Of a stretch of DNA of 64,000 nucleotides, positions 26,829 to 36,297 are shown piece by piece; the stretch's first letter is position 1; each line of letters opens with the position of its first letter. The position numbers were made by a program, and so were the translations under genes. Source of the stretch: Meishania litoralis (GTDB lineage: Bacteria > Bacteroidota > Bacteroidia > Flavobacteriales > Flavobacteriaceae); NCBI RefSeq assembly GCF_042611095.1, contig NZ_JBHFPV010000004.1, forward strand, positions 248,001 through 312,000, written 5' to 3'. The notes under the pieces are model-generated. The model was given only the letters and a program-made list of their open reading frames with translations. It was not told the origin of the DNA and ran no database searches.

Positions 26829-27215
26829 TTATTTCAGGGCTTGATTTACATTGCTTTCAAATTCGGTAACCTTTGCATCGCCCCAAAGCCCTTCAATATC
26901 ATAATAATCACGAATATGTCTTTGGAATACATGAACCACGACGTTTACATAATCCATCAAAACCCATTCGGCATTATCTTGACCTTCAACATGCCAAGGT
27001 TTGTCTTTTATAGCTTTGCTGACCGTTTTTTGGATAGATCCGACTATAGCATTTACATGCGTGTTTGAAGTACCATTGCAAATTATAAAGTAGTCACAAA
27101 CGGTGTTTTCAATTGCCCTAAGATCAAGTAAACTTATCTGCTGACCTTTAACTTCTTCAATACCTTGTAAAATTAATGCAATTAACTCGTCTGTGCTAGC
27201 TTTTCCTTTTTGCAT
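26829..27215 (-). CDS. rsfS: Ribosomal silencing factor RsfS
   Basis: RsfS binds uL14 on the 50S subunit and blocks subunit joining during starvation. It has 128 aa with the family core DYFIICNGTSNTHVNAI...WHVEG...NAEWVLMDYVNVVVHVF. It is the first gene of the operon running to ACBP and is divergent from birA. A minus-strand TAACTTTG lies within the 94-nt birA-rsfS spacer. Confidence 0.95.
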   Translation of the reverse strand: MQKGKASTDELIALILQGIEEVKGQQISLLDLRAIENTVCDYFIICNGTSNTHVNAIVGSIQKTVSKAIKDKPWHVEGQDNAEWVLMDYVNVVVHVFQRHIRDYYDIEGLWGDAKVTEFESNVNQALK

Positions 27216-27309
27216 TCAAAAATTTTAGTTTATGCAAAGTTATTATTTTTTTGTTCTTTTGACCGTAGTTTTTGACAATAGATTGCTACGTCATAGAACG
27301 GCAACATAG

Positions 27310-28041
27310 ATGCAAATAATCAAACTTAGTGCCACGGACTCAACGAATGCCTATTTAAAGTCCTTGGCCAAGTCTGAACCTCTTGAAGACCTTACCGTTG
27401 TAGTTGCCCACGAACAGTTTAAGGGCCGTGGACAAATGGGTTCAGAATGGCAATCTGAAGCGGGTAAAAATCTAACATTCAGCATTTTAAAAAGGCATAA
27501 AGGCCTAGCTGCCAAAGATCGATTTCAGTTGACCATTTGTGTTTCCATTGCCATAATTAGCGCCTTAAAAGAGTTGGGCCTCGGTAATCTAGCCGTTAAA
27601 TGGCCTAACGACATTCTGTCAGGAAATTCCAAAATATGCGGAATCTTGATCGAGAATGCCCTATCGGGCGATAAAATCCAATCATCGATAATAGGAATTG
27701 GTTTAAACGTAAACCAGTCACTTTTCAATAATCTAAAGAGCGTTTCATCATTAAAATTGCTGCTAGGCAAAACGTTTGATCTGAACGAATTATTGCTAAG
27801 AATAGTTTTTCATCTTGAAAGTGAACTCTCTCAATTAACTAAAATATGGGATAAGGAGCGCTGGGTCGATTACGAGAATCTATTGTTCAGAAAAGACAGG
27901 CCGTCAACTTTTGAAGATAACCGAGGTCAACGCTTTATGGGCATTATCAGGGGCGTTTCTGGCAAAGGAATGTTGAAAGTCTCTCTTGAGAACGGAACCC
28001 TATCGGAATTTGACCTTAAAGAGGTCAAATTGCTTTATTAG
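27310..28041 (+). CDS. birA: Biotin--[acetyl-CoA-carboxylase] ligase
   Basis: BirA activates biotin and attaches it to carboxylase carrier proteins. The 243-aa product is the catalytic type without an N-terminal DNA-binding domain, so it is not a repressor. Motifs are GRGQMGSEWQSEAGKNLTFS and VKWPNDI, plus KICGILIE. Its stop overlaps the convergent SRPBCC gene by 4 nt (TTAG region 28038-28041). Confidence 0.95.
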   Translation: MQIIKLSATDSTNAYLKSLAKSEPLEDLTVVVAHEQFKGRGQMGSEWQSEAGKNLTFSILKRHKGLAAKDRFQLTICVSIAIISALKELGLGNLAVKWPNDILSGNSKICGILIENALSGDKIQSSIIGIGLNVNQSLFNNLKSVSSLKLLLGKTFDLNELLLRIVFHLESELSQLTKIWDKERWVDYENLLFRKDRPSTFEDNRGQRFMGIIRGVSGKGMLKVSLENGTLSEFDLKEVKLLY

Positions 28042-28430
28042 ATTTTAGAAAGATTTTCCGATAATGTTCCCATGAAATTAGTTATCGGGGTCTTTATCAT
28101 CATGGCCATCATTGCATTGAACTCGCCATTAAAGCTTAATGAAACTTCGCTCTCGTCGGGCGTAATTTCGACGATGTCCGCGGTAAGGGTGAAGGGTAAT
28201 TTATCGCTGGCCGCACCAAGAACGATCTGGTCATATTCGCTCTGCTTCTTTCGTTCCAGCACAATTTCTGGCATCCCTTTTAAGGCGAAAAGAAATCTAT
28301 CGGCATTTATGACTTCGAACTTATCGATAGTTTCGGGCATCAGAACTTCAAAGTTCTTTAAATCGGTCAAAAACCCAAAGACTTCGCGTTTACTTTTGCT
28401 AACTGTTTTTTTAGGTGCCTCTATATACAT
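28038..28430 (-). CDS. SRPBCC-type (START-like) small protein
   Basis: This 130-aa protein, MYIEAPKKTVSKSKREVFGFLTD..., resembles the SRPBCC/polyketide-cyclase helix-grip fold, with a strand-rich middle and an amphipathic C-terminal helix (MMAMMIKTPITNFMGTLSENL). The ligand is unknown. It starts 4 nt after the pyrE stop, so it is co-transcribed with pyrE, an arrangement common in Flavobacteriaceae. It converges on birA with a 4-nt overlap. Confidence 0.8.
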   Translation of the reverse strand: MYIEAPKKTVSKSKREVFGFLTDLKNFEVLMPETIDKFEVINADRFLFALKGMPEIVLERKKQSEYDQIVLGAASDKLPFTLTADIVEITPDESEVSLSFNGEFNAMMAMMIKTPITNFMGTLSENLSKI

Positions 28431-28434
28431 TTTC

Positions 28435-29076
28435 CTATTGTTTCCATTGTGAAGGGGTTTTGCACCAATCCATTAAGGTGGCCAGCTGATCGTCTTTTAA
28501 ATAACCGGTTTGAGAAGCTTGGTCTATAAGATGGGCATAATCTGAAAGTGTGTGGAGTTCTACCCCGTTTTTTTCAAAACTATCTTTGGCCACTTCAAAA
28601 CCGTAGGTAAAGATTGCCAGCATGCCTTTGATGTTGGCTCCTGCTTCATTCAACGCCTGTACGGCATTCAAACTACTCTTGCCGGTACTGATAAGGTCTT
28701 CGATGACAACAACGGTCTGATTGCGGTCCAATTGACCTTCTATTTGATTCCGACGGCCATGTGATTTTGCCTCAGGGCGTACATAGATAAACGGTAGCCC
28801 CAAATAATCGGCCACCAAAATACCAATTCCTATTGCGCCTGTCGCCACCCCTGCTATGATATCAGGTTTGCCATAGAGCATATCGATTTGTTTGGCCATT
28901 TCTTCCCTTATATAATTTCGAATGGCCGGATGGCTTAGTATGATCCGATTGTCGCAATAAATGGGAGATTTCCAACCTGAAGCCCATGTAAACGGATTTT
29001 CGGGTTCCAATTTTATTGCATTAATTTGCAGCAAAAGCTCAGCTGTCTTTTTGGCCGTGTTTTTATCTAAAATCAT
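28435..29076 (-). CDS. pyrE: Orotate phosphoribosyltransferase
   Basis: PyrE joins orotate to PRPP to give OMP in pyrimidine synthesis. It is 213 aa from MILDKNTAKKTAELLL at 29076; an extension to 29118 would enter the divergent Nudix gene. Motifs are WASGWKSPIYCDNR, VRPEAKSHGRRNQIEG and the PRPP loop VVVIEDLISTGKS. The Nudix start lies only 8 nt away on the other strand, so the promoters must overlap the opposing coding regions. Confidence 0.97.
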   Translation of the reverse strand: MILDKNTAKKTAELLLQINAIKLEPENPFTWASGWKSPIYCDNRIILSHPAIRNYIREEMAKQIDMLYGKPDIIAGVATGAIGIGILVADYLGLPFIYVRPEAKSHGRRNQIEGQLDRNQTVVVIEDLISTGKSSLNAVQALNEAGANIKGMLAIFTYGFEVAKDSFEKNGVELHTLSDYAHLIDQASQTGYLKDDQLATLMDWCKTPSQWKQ

Positions 29077-29083
29077 TGCGCAA

Positions 29084-29665
29084 ATGTATAAAGTTTTTGT
29101 TAATGAACTGCCCCTCATATTGACAAATAAACTCTCTGAAACAACTGGCCAATACTATCTTCTGAACCAAGACGCGATTCGGCAGGCCATTAAGGCATTG
29201 GTAAAGAAAAAAATTCCCGAGGCCTATATTTATCACCCGAATCACGAGGAAATTCTTAAAAAATTCACGAAGAACATCAAACTAGAAGTTGCCGCCGGAG
29301 GGGTAGTTACCAACAAGGCGGGCAAGGTGCTTTTTATCTATAGGAATGACAAGTGGGACCTACCCAAGGGAAGGTTGGACAAAGGGGAGACTATCGAAGA
29401 ATGTGCTCTTAGGGAAGTAAAGGAGGAAACAGGGGTCAAAAACCTCAAGATCGAGAATTTTCTTAAAACAACGTATCATGTCTTCAAACGAAATGGAAAG
29501 TATCGCCTAAAAGAAGTCCATTGGTTCGCTATGAAAACCACATACGAAGGAAAACTAGTACCTCAGGAAAATGAAGGTATCGTTAAGGTCAAGTGGAAAG
29601 GCCCTAGAAAAATCCAAAAGGCCCTAGAGAATTCATATACCAATATCAAGATTCTTTTCGAATAA
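29084..29665 (+). CDS. Nudix hydrolase
   Basis: This 193-aa protein has the complete Nudix box GRLDKGETIEECALREVKEETGV (G-x5-E-x7-REVxEE-x-G-V), preceded by a beta-rich AAGGVVTNKAGKVLFIYRN. The N-terminal ~65 residues are an extension without a known domain. The family hydrolyses nucleoside diphosphates linked to another moiety; the substrate is not predictable. The ATG at 29084 was chosen because earlier in-frame starts would overlap pyrE. Confidence 0.92.
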   Translation: MYKVFVNELPLILTNKLSETTGQYYLLNQDAIRQAIKALVKKKIPEAYIYHPNHEEILKKFTKNIKLEVAAGGVVTNKAGKVLFIYRNDKWDLPKGRLDKGETIEECALREVKEETGVKNLKIENFLKTTYHVFKRNGKYRLKEVHWFAMKTTYEGKLVPQENEGIVKVKWKGPRKIQKALENSYTNIKILFE

Positions 29666-29704
29666 ATGCCCTGGGGTTTTTAAGTACCTTTTGTTAAGAT
29701 ATGG

Positions 29705-31456
29705 TCATTTCTGCTTTAAGATACGATAGACAGGGTACTGTAGATGGGCCGTCTCATAATGTTCGGATCGTTTGAACAACCAATCCAATTGGGCGTACCA
29801 ATTTTGTGCAAAATCTTCTTCGCCCGTTTTTTTTGCTTCGAAGGCTTCCTTGAGCTGAGGGTCGTTTCTCAGCATTTCAAGTGCCTCGTCTTCAAAAACA
29901 TATGGAGAAAACCCTTCTTTTTGTTGAAGTATAGTGTCAAAATAGTTCCAATTGAAAAAGGAATCCACTGCCTCAGGCTCCAGAGTTTCAAGTACATACC
30001 GTATTCCCGGTTGATCTGTCGGAACCAGTATATCGCCCTTTGTAAAATTGATTTCTTGAATTTTTGAAGTTACCGACGTATTATAATGGGGATAATGCCC
30101 TTCATAGGCATTGGACATTGTTTCGTATGAATCTATTTTATAGGATTCTACCGCAATTACGGAATCTTTTTCAAGGGTGTTGAACTGAATTTCATTGACT
30201 TTGAGCAGTTCAAGGACCTTGTGCCACCCTTTTTTCACGATATAGGCCTCGGGTATTTTTATGGAATCTGAAGGGATAAAATAATTTTGATAGACCACCT
30301 CTTTCTCGAAGGGTTTGCTGCGGTCATATTTCAATCTCGACATGCCGGTAACTTCACTGGTAATCATGGTGCCTTCAAAACCTTTGAAATTAAATTTGGT
30401 CGTTTGGGTAGTGTCTATGGCCCATTTCACGGGGTAGTATGTCCAATCAACATGTCGTGTACCGGCATGTTTTCTTAGATTCTTTATTTTTTGGACATCT
30501 TTTTCAACTATTCCGAGCATTTTGGCCATAAGGGTATAGGTGCCTTCGACCCTTTTTTTATAAGGTTTGAGCATATGGGTCTCGACCATCATCCCTAAGG
30601 TGTTCCAAAGGGCCGTATAGCCTGTCGAGTATCTTGGGTGATCCATAAATTGTGAAAATCCTGATTCAGGTACACGATTGAAAACATTGACGTAGGGCGT
30701 AATGTCCCAATTGTTTTCGCTAAGCCCCGATTCCAATTCGGGCATCATTTCGGTATTCAGGTATTCACCTAATCTACCTCCAAGTTTATTATGCTGGGTG
30801 AACAAATGGGTTAGGGTATATTGATAATCGGCGCCATTGCTAACATGGTTGTCGATAAAAACATCAGGATCGATCGTATGGAAAATCTCTGAAAAAGTAC
30901 GTGCATTTTTGGTATCAGCCTTTATAAAATCACGGTTCAGGTCATAATTTTGGGCATTGCCCCTAAAACCATAAGATACAGGCCCGTTCTGGTTTGTACG
31001 CGAGGCTTTGTTACGGTTCAAGGCCCCGCCGACATTGTAGACCGGAATGGTCGCTACAACGGTTTTTTTTGGAGTAGGCAGTTTGCCAGCGGCCAAATCT
31101 CGAAAAAAGAGCATGGTAGCATCGATACCGTCACTTTCTCCGGGATGAATACCGTTGTTGATCAGCATTATGGCTTTTTCTTCCGCTATTTTTGAGAAGT
31201 TGAAATTACCGTCGGGGTTATAAGTAACTAAATTTAGCGGATACCCACTATCCGTTTCACCGATAGTCTGAATGTTGATCTCAGGGAATTCTTTCGCCAG
31301 TTGAATGTAAAAATCGATTACCTGTAAATACGTAGGTGTTTCATTGCCATTTGAGTTTTCAAAAGGTGTTTGAAAATCAACGGACTTATGCACAGTTTTG
31401 GTATCGCACGAAAATAGTATCAACACAATTGTTAACCTAATATACAATCGCCGCAC
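29705..31456 (-). CDS. M14-family zinc carboxypeptidase, lipoprotein
   Basis: This 583-aa exported metallopeptidase has a lipoprotein signal peptide ending LFSC (lipid-anchored Cys17). The zinc ligands are His104 and Glu107 in NGIHPGESDG and His204 in DNHVSNGADY. The substrate-binding motif NYDLNRDFIK is also present. The ~200 residues after the catalytic core form an extra beta-rich region typical of the Bacteroidota forms. It probably trims peptides at the outer membrane or periplasm. It lies downstream of the PAS kinase/receiver pair. Confidence 0.9.
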   Translation of the reverse strand: MRRLYIRLTIVLILFSCDTKTVHKSVDFQTPFENSNGNETPTYLQVIDFYIQLAKEFPEINIQTIGETDSGYPLNLVTYNPDGNFNFSKIAEEKAIMLINNGIHPGESDGIDATMLFFRDLAAGKLPTPKKTVVATIPVYNVGGALNRNKASRTNQNGPVSYGFRGNAQNYDLNRDFIKADTKNARTFSEIFHTIDPDVFIDNHVSNGADYQYTLTHLFTQHNKLGGRLGEYLNTEMMPELESGLSENNWDITPYVNVFNRVPESGFSQFMDHPRYSTGYTALWNTLGMMVETHMLKPYKKRVEGTYTLMAKMLGIVEKDVQKIKNLRKHAGTRHVDWTYYPVKWAIDTTQTTKFNFKGFEGTMITSEVTGMSRLKYDRSKPFEKEVVYQNYFIPSDSIKIPEAYIVKKGWHKVLELLKVNEIQFNTLEKDSVIAVESYKIDSYETMSNAYEGHYPHYNTSVTSKIQEINFTKGDILVPTDQPGIRYVLETLEPEAVDSFFNWNYFDTILQQKEGFSPYVFEDEALEMLRNDPQLKEAFEAKKTGEEDFAQNWYAQLDWLFKRSEHYETAHLQYPVYRILKQK

Positions 31457-31519
31457 GTCAATGACTTTTCTAGGTTCATATTCGTGCGTAAAATTAGTTA
31501 AAATATTAGTTTGTCGTGT

Positions 31520-31924
31520 TTATGCCGCTCTTGTAATAGTTTCCAATTCTTTCTTTCGAATAGGCTTACTATTGTAAGTAATTGTGTGATGGGTTCTGGT
31601 TTTGTATTTTTCCCAATTTTCGTAGTCGAGAGCATCTATTGAGGAAGTAAGTATGTTGATGCGGATCTTTTGTTGTATTGGTAGTCGCAAGAACTCTTCC
31701 AAGAATTGCCATCCGTCCATTACTGGCATGTTCAGATCCAAGAAAATCACTTCAGGAACCTGTTCAGTCTCATTATATACTTCTAAAATGCCATCAAGGG
31801 CCAGTTTCCCGTTGCCATAATCGATGATTGAATCACAGTCTACCACGGTACTCAACATTTTTTTTATACCGAATACCAAAATAGGATCATCATCAACGAC
31901 GCATATCGAATTAATCTTTCTCAT
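31520..31924 (-). CDS. Stand-alone response regulator receiver
   Basis: This 134-aa single-domain receiver has acidic residues DDD (11-13), phospho-acceptor Asp63 in VIFLDLNMPVMDG, TSS and a Lys in SKPI. It has no output domain, so it acts by protein contact or phosphorelay. The start MRKINSICVVDDD at 31924 lies inside the end of the kinase gene (14-nt overlap), which makes the kinase its probable partner. The Asn after LDL (DLNMPVMDGW) is usual for kinase-associated receivers in Bacteroidota. Confidence 0.92.
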   Translation of the reverse strand: MRKINSICVVDDDPILVFGIKKMLSTVVDCDSIIDYGNGKLALDGILEVYNETEQVPEVIFLDLNMPVMDGWQFLEEFLRLPIQQKIRINILTSSIDALDYENWEKYKTRTHHTITYNSKPIRKKELETITRAA

Positions 31925-33761
31925 TGAAATAAATTTTGAACGTGGTTCCCTTACCAACTGCGCTTTCTACTTCTACCTTTCCGTTCATGGCCTCAATTTG
32001 ATTTTTAGAAATATAGAGGCCTATTCCGCGTGAATCTTTATGGTCGTGAAAAGTTTTATACATGCCGAACAACTTATCGCCATATTTTTTTAAATCAATT
32101 CCTGAGCCATTGTCGGCTATACTAAGAACCGTGTAACCATTTTTGTTCTCAGTGGTCAATACGATTACCGGCCTTCTTTCAGGATTACTGTATTTAACCG
32201 AATTGGTTATGAAATTCATCAATATACTCTCGAGATAGTCAGGTACCACCTTAATAACTAGTTTTTGAGGTATTTGATTGATTATCAAAGCATTGTTGTT
32301 CGTAAGAAATGCTTGTAGGTCACTTTCAACCTGTTCGACCTTTTCTTTTAGGGCGACTTTTTTCTTCTCTTGGTTTACATTTGTATTTATGGCTACTACC
32401 TCATTGAGGTTGTCCAAGGTTTCCAATAGGCTATCGGAAGAATCCGTCAGCATTTTCATTATTTTGCTCTTCTCATCTTCGTTTTTTTCGTGTGTCAAAA
32501 AGTCAAGTAGCATCGAAAAATTTGCCGTGTGAGATCTTAGATTATGTGATACAATATGTGCAAAATCGATAAGTTTTTTGTTCTGTAAAGAGGTAACGTT
32601 GATCAAATCTTTCAATTCCCTCTCTTTTTGCTTTATATCGGTGATGTCTATGGACATTCCTATGATACCGGCTATTTCATTGTTCTCATCGATATAGGGA
32701 ATTTTGGAAACCGAAAAAATGGTTTCTGTACCATCTTTCTTGATGCATAGATCTTCTTTCGACATAATCGATTTGCGGTTTTTCATGACCCATAAATCTT
32801 CATTTCTTCCAATTTTTGCCGTTTTATGGTCATAAACATCAAAATCGTTCTTGCCCAATAATTCTTGACGACTACCGAGACCGACATAGTCGGCTTCCGA
32901 TTTATTGACAAGAATCTTACGCGATTCAGTATCTTTTATATAGACATTCAATGGAAGGTTATCGATCAGCGTTTGAAGCAACCGTTCATTTTCCTTGGTT
33001 CTGGTTTCGATTTCTACAGTTTGACTGATATCTTGAAATGAACCTAAGAGGCCAGTGAACTTTTTGTTTTTAAATGTTGGCGACCCTGTAGTGATTATCC
33101 ATTTTTCAATTCCTTCAGGGGTAATAATCTGTAATTTTTCATTCCACGAGGCCCCTTTGGTGGCAGCATTTTCTAAAGCCAATGCGAATGAGTTGCGGCT
33201 ATAACCGGGTTTGTAAAAATCTATGATGTTGTTAAAGGTGGGTACAAAGGCATCGGATACTCCGTGAATGGCCTTTGTTCTCTCGCACCACCACACTTTT
33301 TCCTTGATTGGGTCGAACTCCCAAATTCCTATGTTGGCAAATTCCGCCTTTTCCCTTAGCAATGATTCGAGCTTGTGAAACCTTTGGTCGACCTGAACAT
33401 GTAGCGATATATTTTGCACCTGTACAATTGCCCCTATGATGTTTTCGTTATCGTCGTACCACGGCGTAATGGACCATTCGAACCATTTGGAAAGGTCATC
33501 ATTTTGTGCACACCATTCGGTATTGAACTGTGTCGACTTACCTTCAAGACAAAGGATCAAAAGATTCTTCAAATCGCTGCTCGCTTCAGTATGGATTTGA
33601 TCGAATATGTTCTTTCCGAGAATGTCAATACTATCGTTTTCAAATTCATTTGCCCACTGATCGGAAGCGTGAATAATTTCAAATTTTCTATTGAGATAAA
33701 CTGTCGCCGTCGGCAATTGTTTGACGATGTAGTTATTCCGATGTATCTTCTGTACCTTCAA
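31911..33761 (-). CDS. PAS-domain hybrid-type sensor histidine kinase
   Basis: This 616-aa cytoplasmic kinase has no TM segment. Three PAS-like domains lie at about 15-125, 135-250 and 260-378 (PAS/PAC endings IIGAIVQVQNIS, LLGSFQDIS, IIGMSIDIT). A DHp-type region follows with HIVSHNLRSHTANF (His406 likely phospho-acceptor), then HATPase motifs NFITNSVKYS, IADNGSGID and GIGLYIS. The H-box departs from the classical HELRTP, a form common in Bacteroidota. It overlaps its receiver gene by 14 nt. The signal is unknown. Confidence 0.92.
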   Translation of the reverse strand: MKVQKIHRNNYIVKQLPTATVYLNRKFEIIHASDQWANEFENDSIDILGKNIFDQIHTEASSDLKNLLILCLEGKSTQFNTEWCAQNDDLSKWFEWSITPWYDDNENIIGAIVQVQNISLHVQVDQRFHKLESLLREKAEFANIGIWEFDPIKEKVWWCERTKAIHGVSDAFVPTFNNIIDFYKPGYSRNSFALALENAATKGASWNEKLQIITPEGIEKWIITTGSPTFKNKKFTGLLGSFQDISQTVEIETRTKENERLLQTLIDNLPLNVYIKDTESRKILVNKSEADYVGLGSRQELLGKNDFDVYDHKTAKIGRNEDLWVMKNRKSIMSKEDLCIKKDGTETIFSVSKIPYIDENNEIAGIIGMSIDITDIKQKERELKDLINVTSLQNKKLIDFAHIVSHNLRSHTANFSMLLDFLTHEKNEDEKSKIMKMLTDSSDSLLETLDNLNEVVAINTNVNQEKKKVALKEKVEQVESDLQAFLTNNNALIINQIPQKLVIKVVPDYLESILMNFITNSVKYSNPERRPVIVLTTENKNGYTVLSIADNGSGIDLKKYGDKLFGMYKTFHDHKDSRGIGLYISKNQIEAMNGKVEVESAVGKGTTFKIYFNEKD

Positions 33762-33976
33762 CTTTTGTTGTAATTTCTTACTAAGTTAATAGGATTTGGT
33801 AATATTCGTGCAAAAATGTTGTGAACGCATTGAATCTCGTTGTGTCAAAGGTAAAATGATATGTGAGGTGGTCATTCCTTAATAAAACACAGTCTTTCCC
33901 TTCTTTTATGGTTTTTTCGAATCACTGTGAATCAATCCGTGTTCTTTGAAAGGACTATTCAAAAAGAAGTTTTTTC

Positions 33977-34435
33977 TTACTTGGGTTTCACCGTGCCCGG
34001 AACAAGGCCCGAATAGTCGCCCCCATTTCTGATAACGTCTCTGACAATTGAAGAACTGATATACGATTTTCCTGAAGAAGTCAGTAGAAATACCGTTTCT
34101 ATCTCAGAGAGTTTTCGGTTGGTATGCGCTATTGCCTTTTCGAACTCAAAATCCCCCGGGTTGCGTAGTCCGCGAAGTATAAAATTGGCCCCGACCTTTT
34201 TGCAGAAATCAACGGTAAGACCTTCGTAGTCCATGACTTTGATTGATGGCTCATCTTTAAAGGCTTCTTTGATAAAGCTCATACGTTCATCCAAAGAAAA
34301 CATATATTTTTTTTCGGCATTGATTCCAACGGCGATTATCAGCTCATCGAACAGCGTAATGCCCCTCCTAATAATATCATCATGGCCCAACGTGAGAGGG
34401 TCAAAAGAACCGGGAAAAATAGCGCGCTTCATCAA
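33977..34435 (-). CDS. coaD: Phosphopantetheine adenylyltransferase
   Basis: CoaD makes dephospho-CoA from phosphopantetheine and ATP. It has 152 aa with the nucleotidyltransferase motif PGSFDPLTLGH at the N-terminus and a TSSGKSYISSSIVRDV motif near the C-terminus. ATGs at 34435 and 34432 are equivalent candidates. It is downstream of ddl on the same strand, 92 nt apart. Confidence 0.97.
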   Translation of the reverse strand: MMKRAIFPGSFDPLTLGHDDIIRRGITLFDELIIAVGINAEKKYMFSLDERMSFIKEAFKDEPSIKVMDYEGLTVDFCKKVGANFILRGLRNPGDFEFEKAIAHTNRKLSEIETVFLLTSSGKSYISSSIVRDVIRNGGDYSGLVPGTVKPK

Positions 34436-34527
34436 TACTTTAGATTATTAATTCGGAGGTCATTTAAAAAAATGTCTTAAGACCAGAACTTAAATTAGGC
34501 CAATTCGATGCCTAAAGTTACTCAATT

Positions 34528-35502
34528 TTACTTCAATGCCTCTACGATGGCACTTTCAAAGAGTTGTGAAAGTTCGATACCTGCAATTCTTGCCTGTTGC
34601 GGAAGAATACTTTCTGTGGTTAGGCCGGGGGTGGTATTCATCTCCAACATGTATGGTTCGTCATCGATAAAAATGAATTCGCTTCTAGAGTATCCCTTCA
34701 TTTTGAGAACCTCATAAGCACGCTTGGCGATTTCGACTACATTGCGTTCTTGGATCTTGGAAATTCTAGCGGGAGTTATTTCTTTTGATTTACCCTCATA
34801 TTTGGCTTCATAGTCGAAAAAATCGTTTTCGGTAATAATCTCTGTTATGGGAAGTACCTTTGTTCGGCCTTCATAGGTAATCACGCCTACAGAGACTTCA
34901 GTGCCTTTCAAAAAAGCTTCGATCAGTATTTCACCGTCTTCTTCGAAGGATTTGGCAATGGCCTTGCCAAGATCTTCTTTTTTATAGACTTTGGAGATTC
35001 CGAAACTGCTTCCGGCCCTGTTGGCCTTTACAAAACAAGGAAGTCCTACCGAATTGATTATTTCATCTTCATCGATTGGGTCACCCAAATTGAGATAGTA
35101 TGATTTGGCCGATTTGATGCCATATGGCTTTAAAACGCTGAGAAGATCTCTTTTGTTGAAAGTAAGTGCCCCCTGATAATGGCCACATGAAGTTTGCTGA
35201 ATACCCAATAGCTCGAAGTAGGCCTGTAGAAGTCCATCTTCCCCCGGTGTTCCGTGAATGGTATTGAAGACACAATCAAAGTTGATGGTTACGTTCTCGA
35301 CATGTATTGAAAAATCATGCCTGTTCACCGGAAATTCATTGCCGTTATCATCGACATAGACCCATTTTTCCTCTAGAATATGGATTCTATATGGACGGAA
35401 TTTTTCTTTGTCCAAATATTCATACACGACATTTCCACTTTTAAGTGATATCTTATACTCACTTGAGTATCCGCCCATGATTATGGCAATATTTTTTGGC
35501 AT
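34528..35502 (-). CDS. ddl: D-alanine--D-alanine ligase
   Basis: Ddl joins two D-Ala for peptidoglycan precursors. It is an ATP-grasp enzyme of 324 aa with N-terminal IMGGYSSEYKISLKSG, central HGTPGEDG, the ATP-grasp loop VKANRAGSSFGISKV and C-terminal LEMNTTPGLT carrying metal-binding Glu and Asn. It is divergent from a PASTA-domain gene across a 204-nt spacer. This ddl/PASTA/pseudouridine synthase neighbourhood is shared by many Flavobacteriaceae. Confidence 0.97.
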   Translation of the reverse strand: MPKNIAIIMGGYSSEYKISLKSGNVVYEYLDKEKFRPYRIHILEEKWVYVDDNGNEFPVNRHDFSIHVENVTINFDCVFNTIHGTPGEDGLLQAYFELLGIQQTSCGHYQGALTFNKRDLLSVLKPYGIKSAKSYYLNLGDPIDEDEIINSVGLPCFVKANRAGSSFGISKVYKKEDLGKAIAKSFEEDGEILIEAFLKGTEVSVGVITYEGRTKVLPITEIITENDFFDYEAKYEGKSKEITPARISKIQERNVVEIAKRAYEVLKMKGYSRSEFIFIDDEPYMLEMNTTPGLTTESILPQQARIAGIELSQLFESAIVEALK

Positions 35503-35706
35503 ACCGCTGTTATGGATTAAAGGCTAATGTTGATAACGAATTCAAAGAAAAGAAAAAAAGATTTGTCTTGCACCAAGGTAGTTTGTTTTTGGAGTATTTT
35601 GTAAGTGCCAGTGATTGTTTGGTTTAAGCAGACCATTAATGTTTGGTCGTCTCAAGGGATCGAAGTCCTTGCCCATTTGTTATATTTGCTTGATTAATTT
35701 TGAACG

Positions 35707-36294
35707 ATGAGAAATTTTTTCAACTTTTTAAAGAGTAGAACTTTTTTGATCCAATTGGGCCTGGCGATATTGACTATCGCCATACTTGCCTTTTTAGTGT
35801 TGAACTGGTTGAAGCGTACTACGAACCATGGTGAGTTTGTCGAGGTGCCCGATTTCTCTAAAATGTCGGTTATGGAAATGCGCGAAGCTGTTGAAAATGC
35901 GGGTCTTCGGTACGAAGTACTCGATTCGGCAAATTACAATCCTGATTACCCTAGATTTTCCATTATCGATCAAGACCCGATCGCGGGTGACAAAGTCAAG
36001 GAAAATCGAAAAATATATTTTACCGTAAACCCTTCGGGTTATAAAAAGGTAACTGTTCCAAAAATAATCCAAGTGACCCAGCGGAACGCCGCCTCGATGT
36101 TGCGGGCGGTGGGTCTTGATGTGCAACGTGTTACCTATGTTGATGAGTTGGGCAAAGACATGGTCTATCAAATAAAACATAAGGGAAAATATGTGAAGCC
36201 AGGAGATAAGCTACCTAAGACCTCGAAAATTGAATTGATCTGTGGCAACGGCAAAATTCCTACAAGTGCCCGAATCAAGGCCGATTCAGAATAA
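35707..36294 (+). CDS. PASTA-domain membrane protein
   Basis: This 195-aa protein has an N-terminal TM helix (about 13-31) and two PASTA repeats (about 40-110, starting VEVPDFSKMS, and 113-183, starting VTVPKIIQVT). PASTA domains bind peptidoglycan fragments or beta-lactam-like ligands; a kinase domain is absent. Proximity to ddl fits a cell-wall role. The gene ends 3 nt before the pseudouridine synthase, so both are co-transcribed. Confidence 0.9.
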   Translation: MRNFFNFLKSRTFLIQLGLAILTIAILAFLVLNWLKRTTNHGEFVEVPDFSKMSVMEMREAVENAGLRYEVLDSANYNPDYPRFSIIDQDPIAGDKVKENRKIYFTVNPSGYKKVTVPKIIQVTQRNAASMLRAVGLDVQRVTYVDELGKDMVYQIKHKGKYVKPGDKLPKTSKIELICGNGKIPTSARIKADSE

Positions 36295-36297
36295 GTT

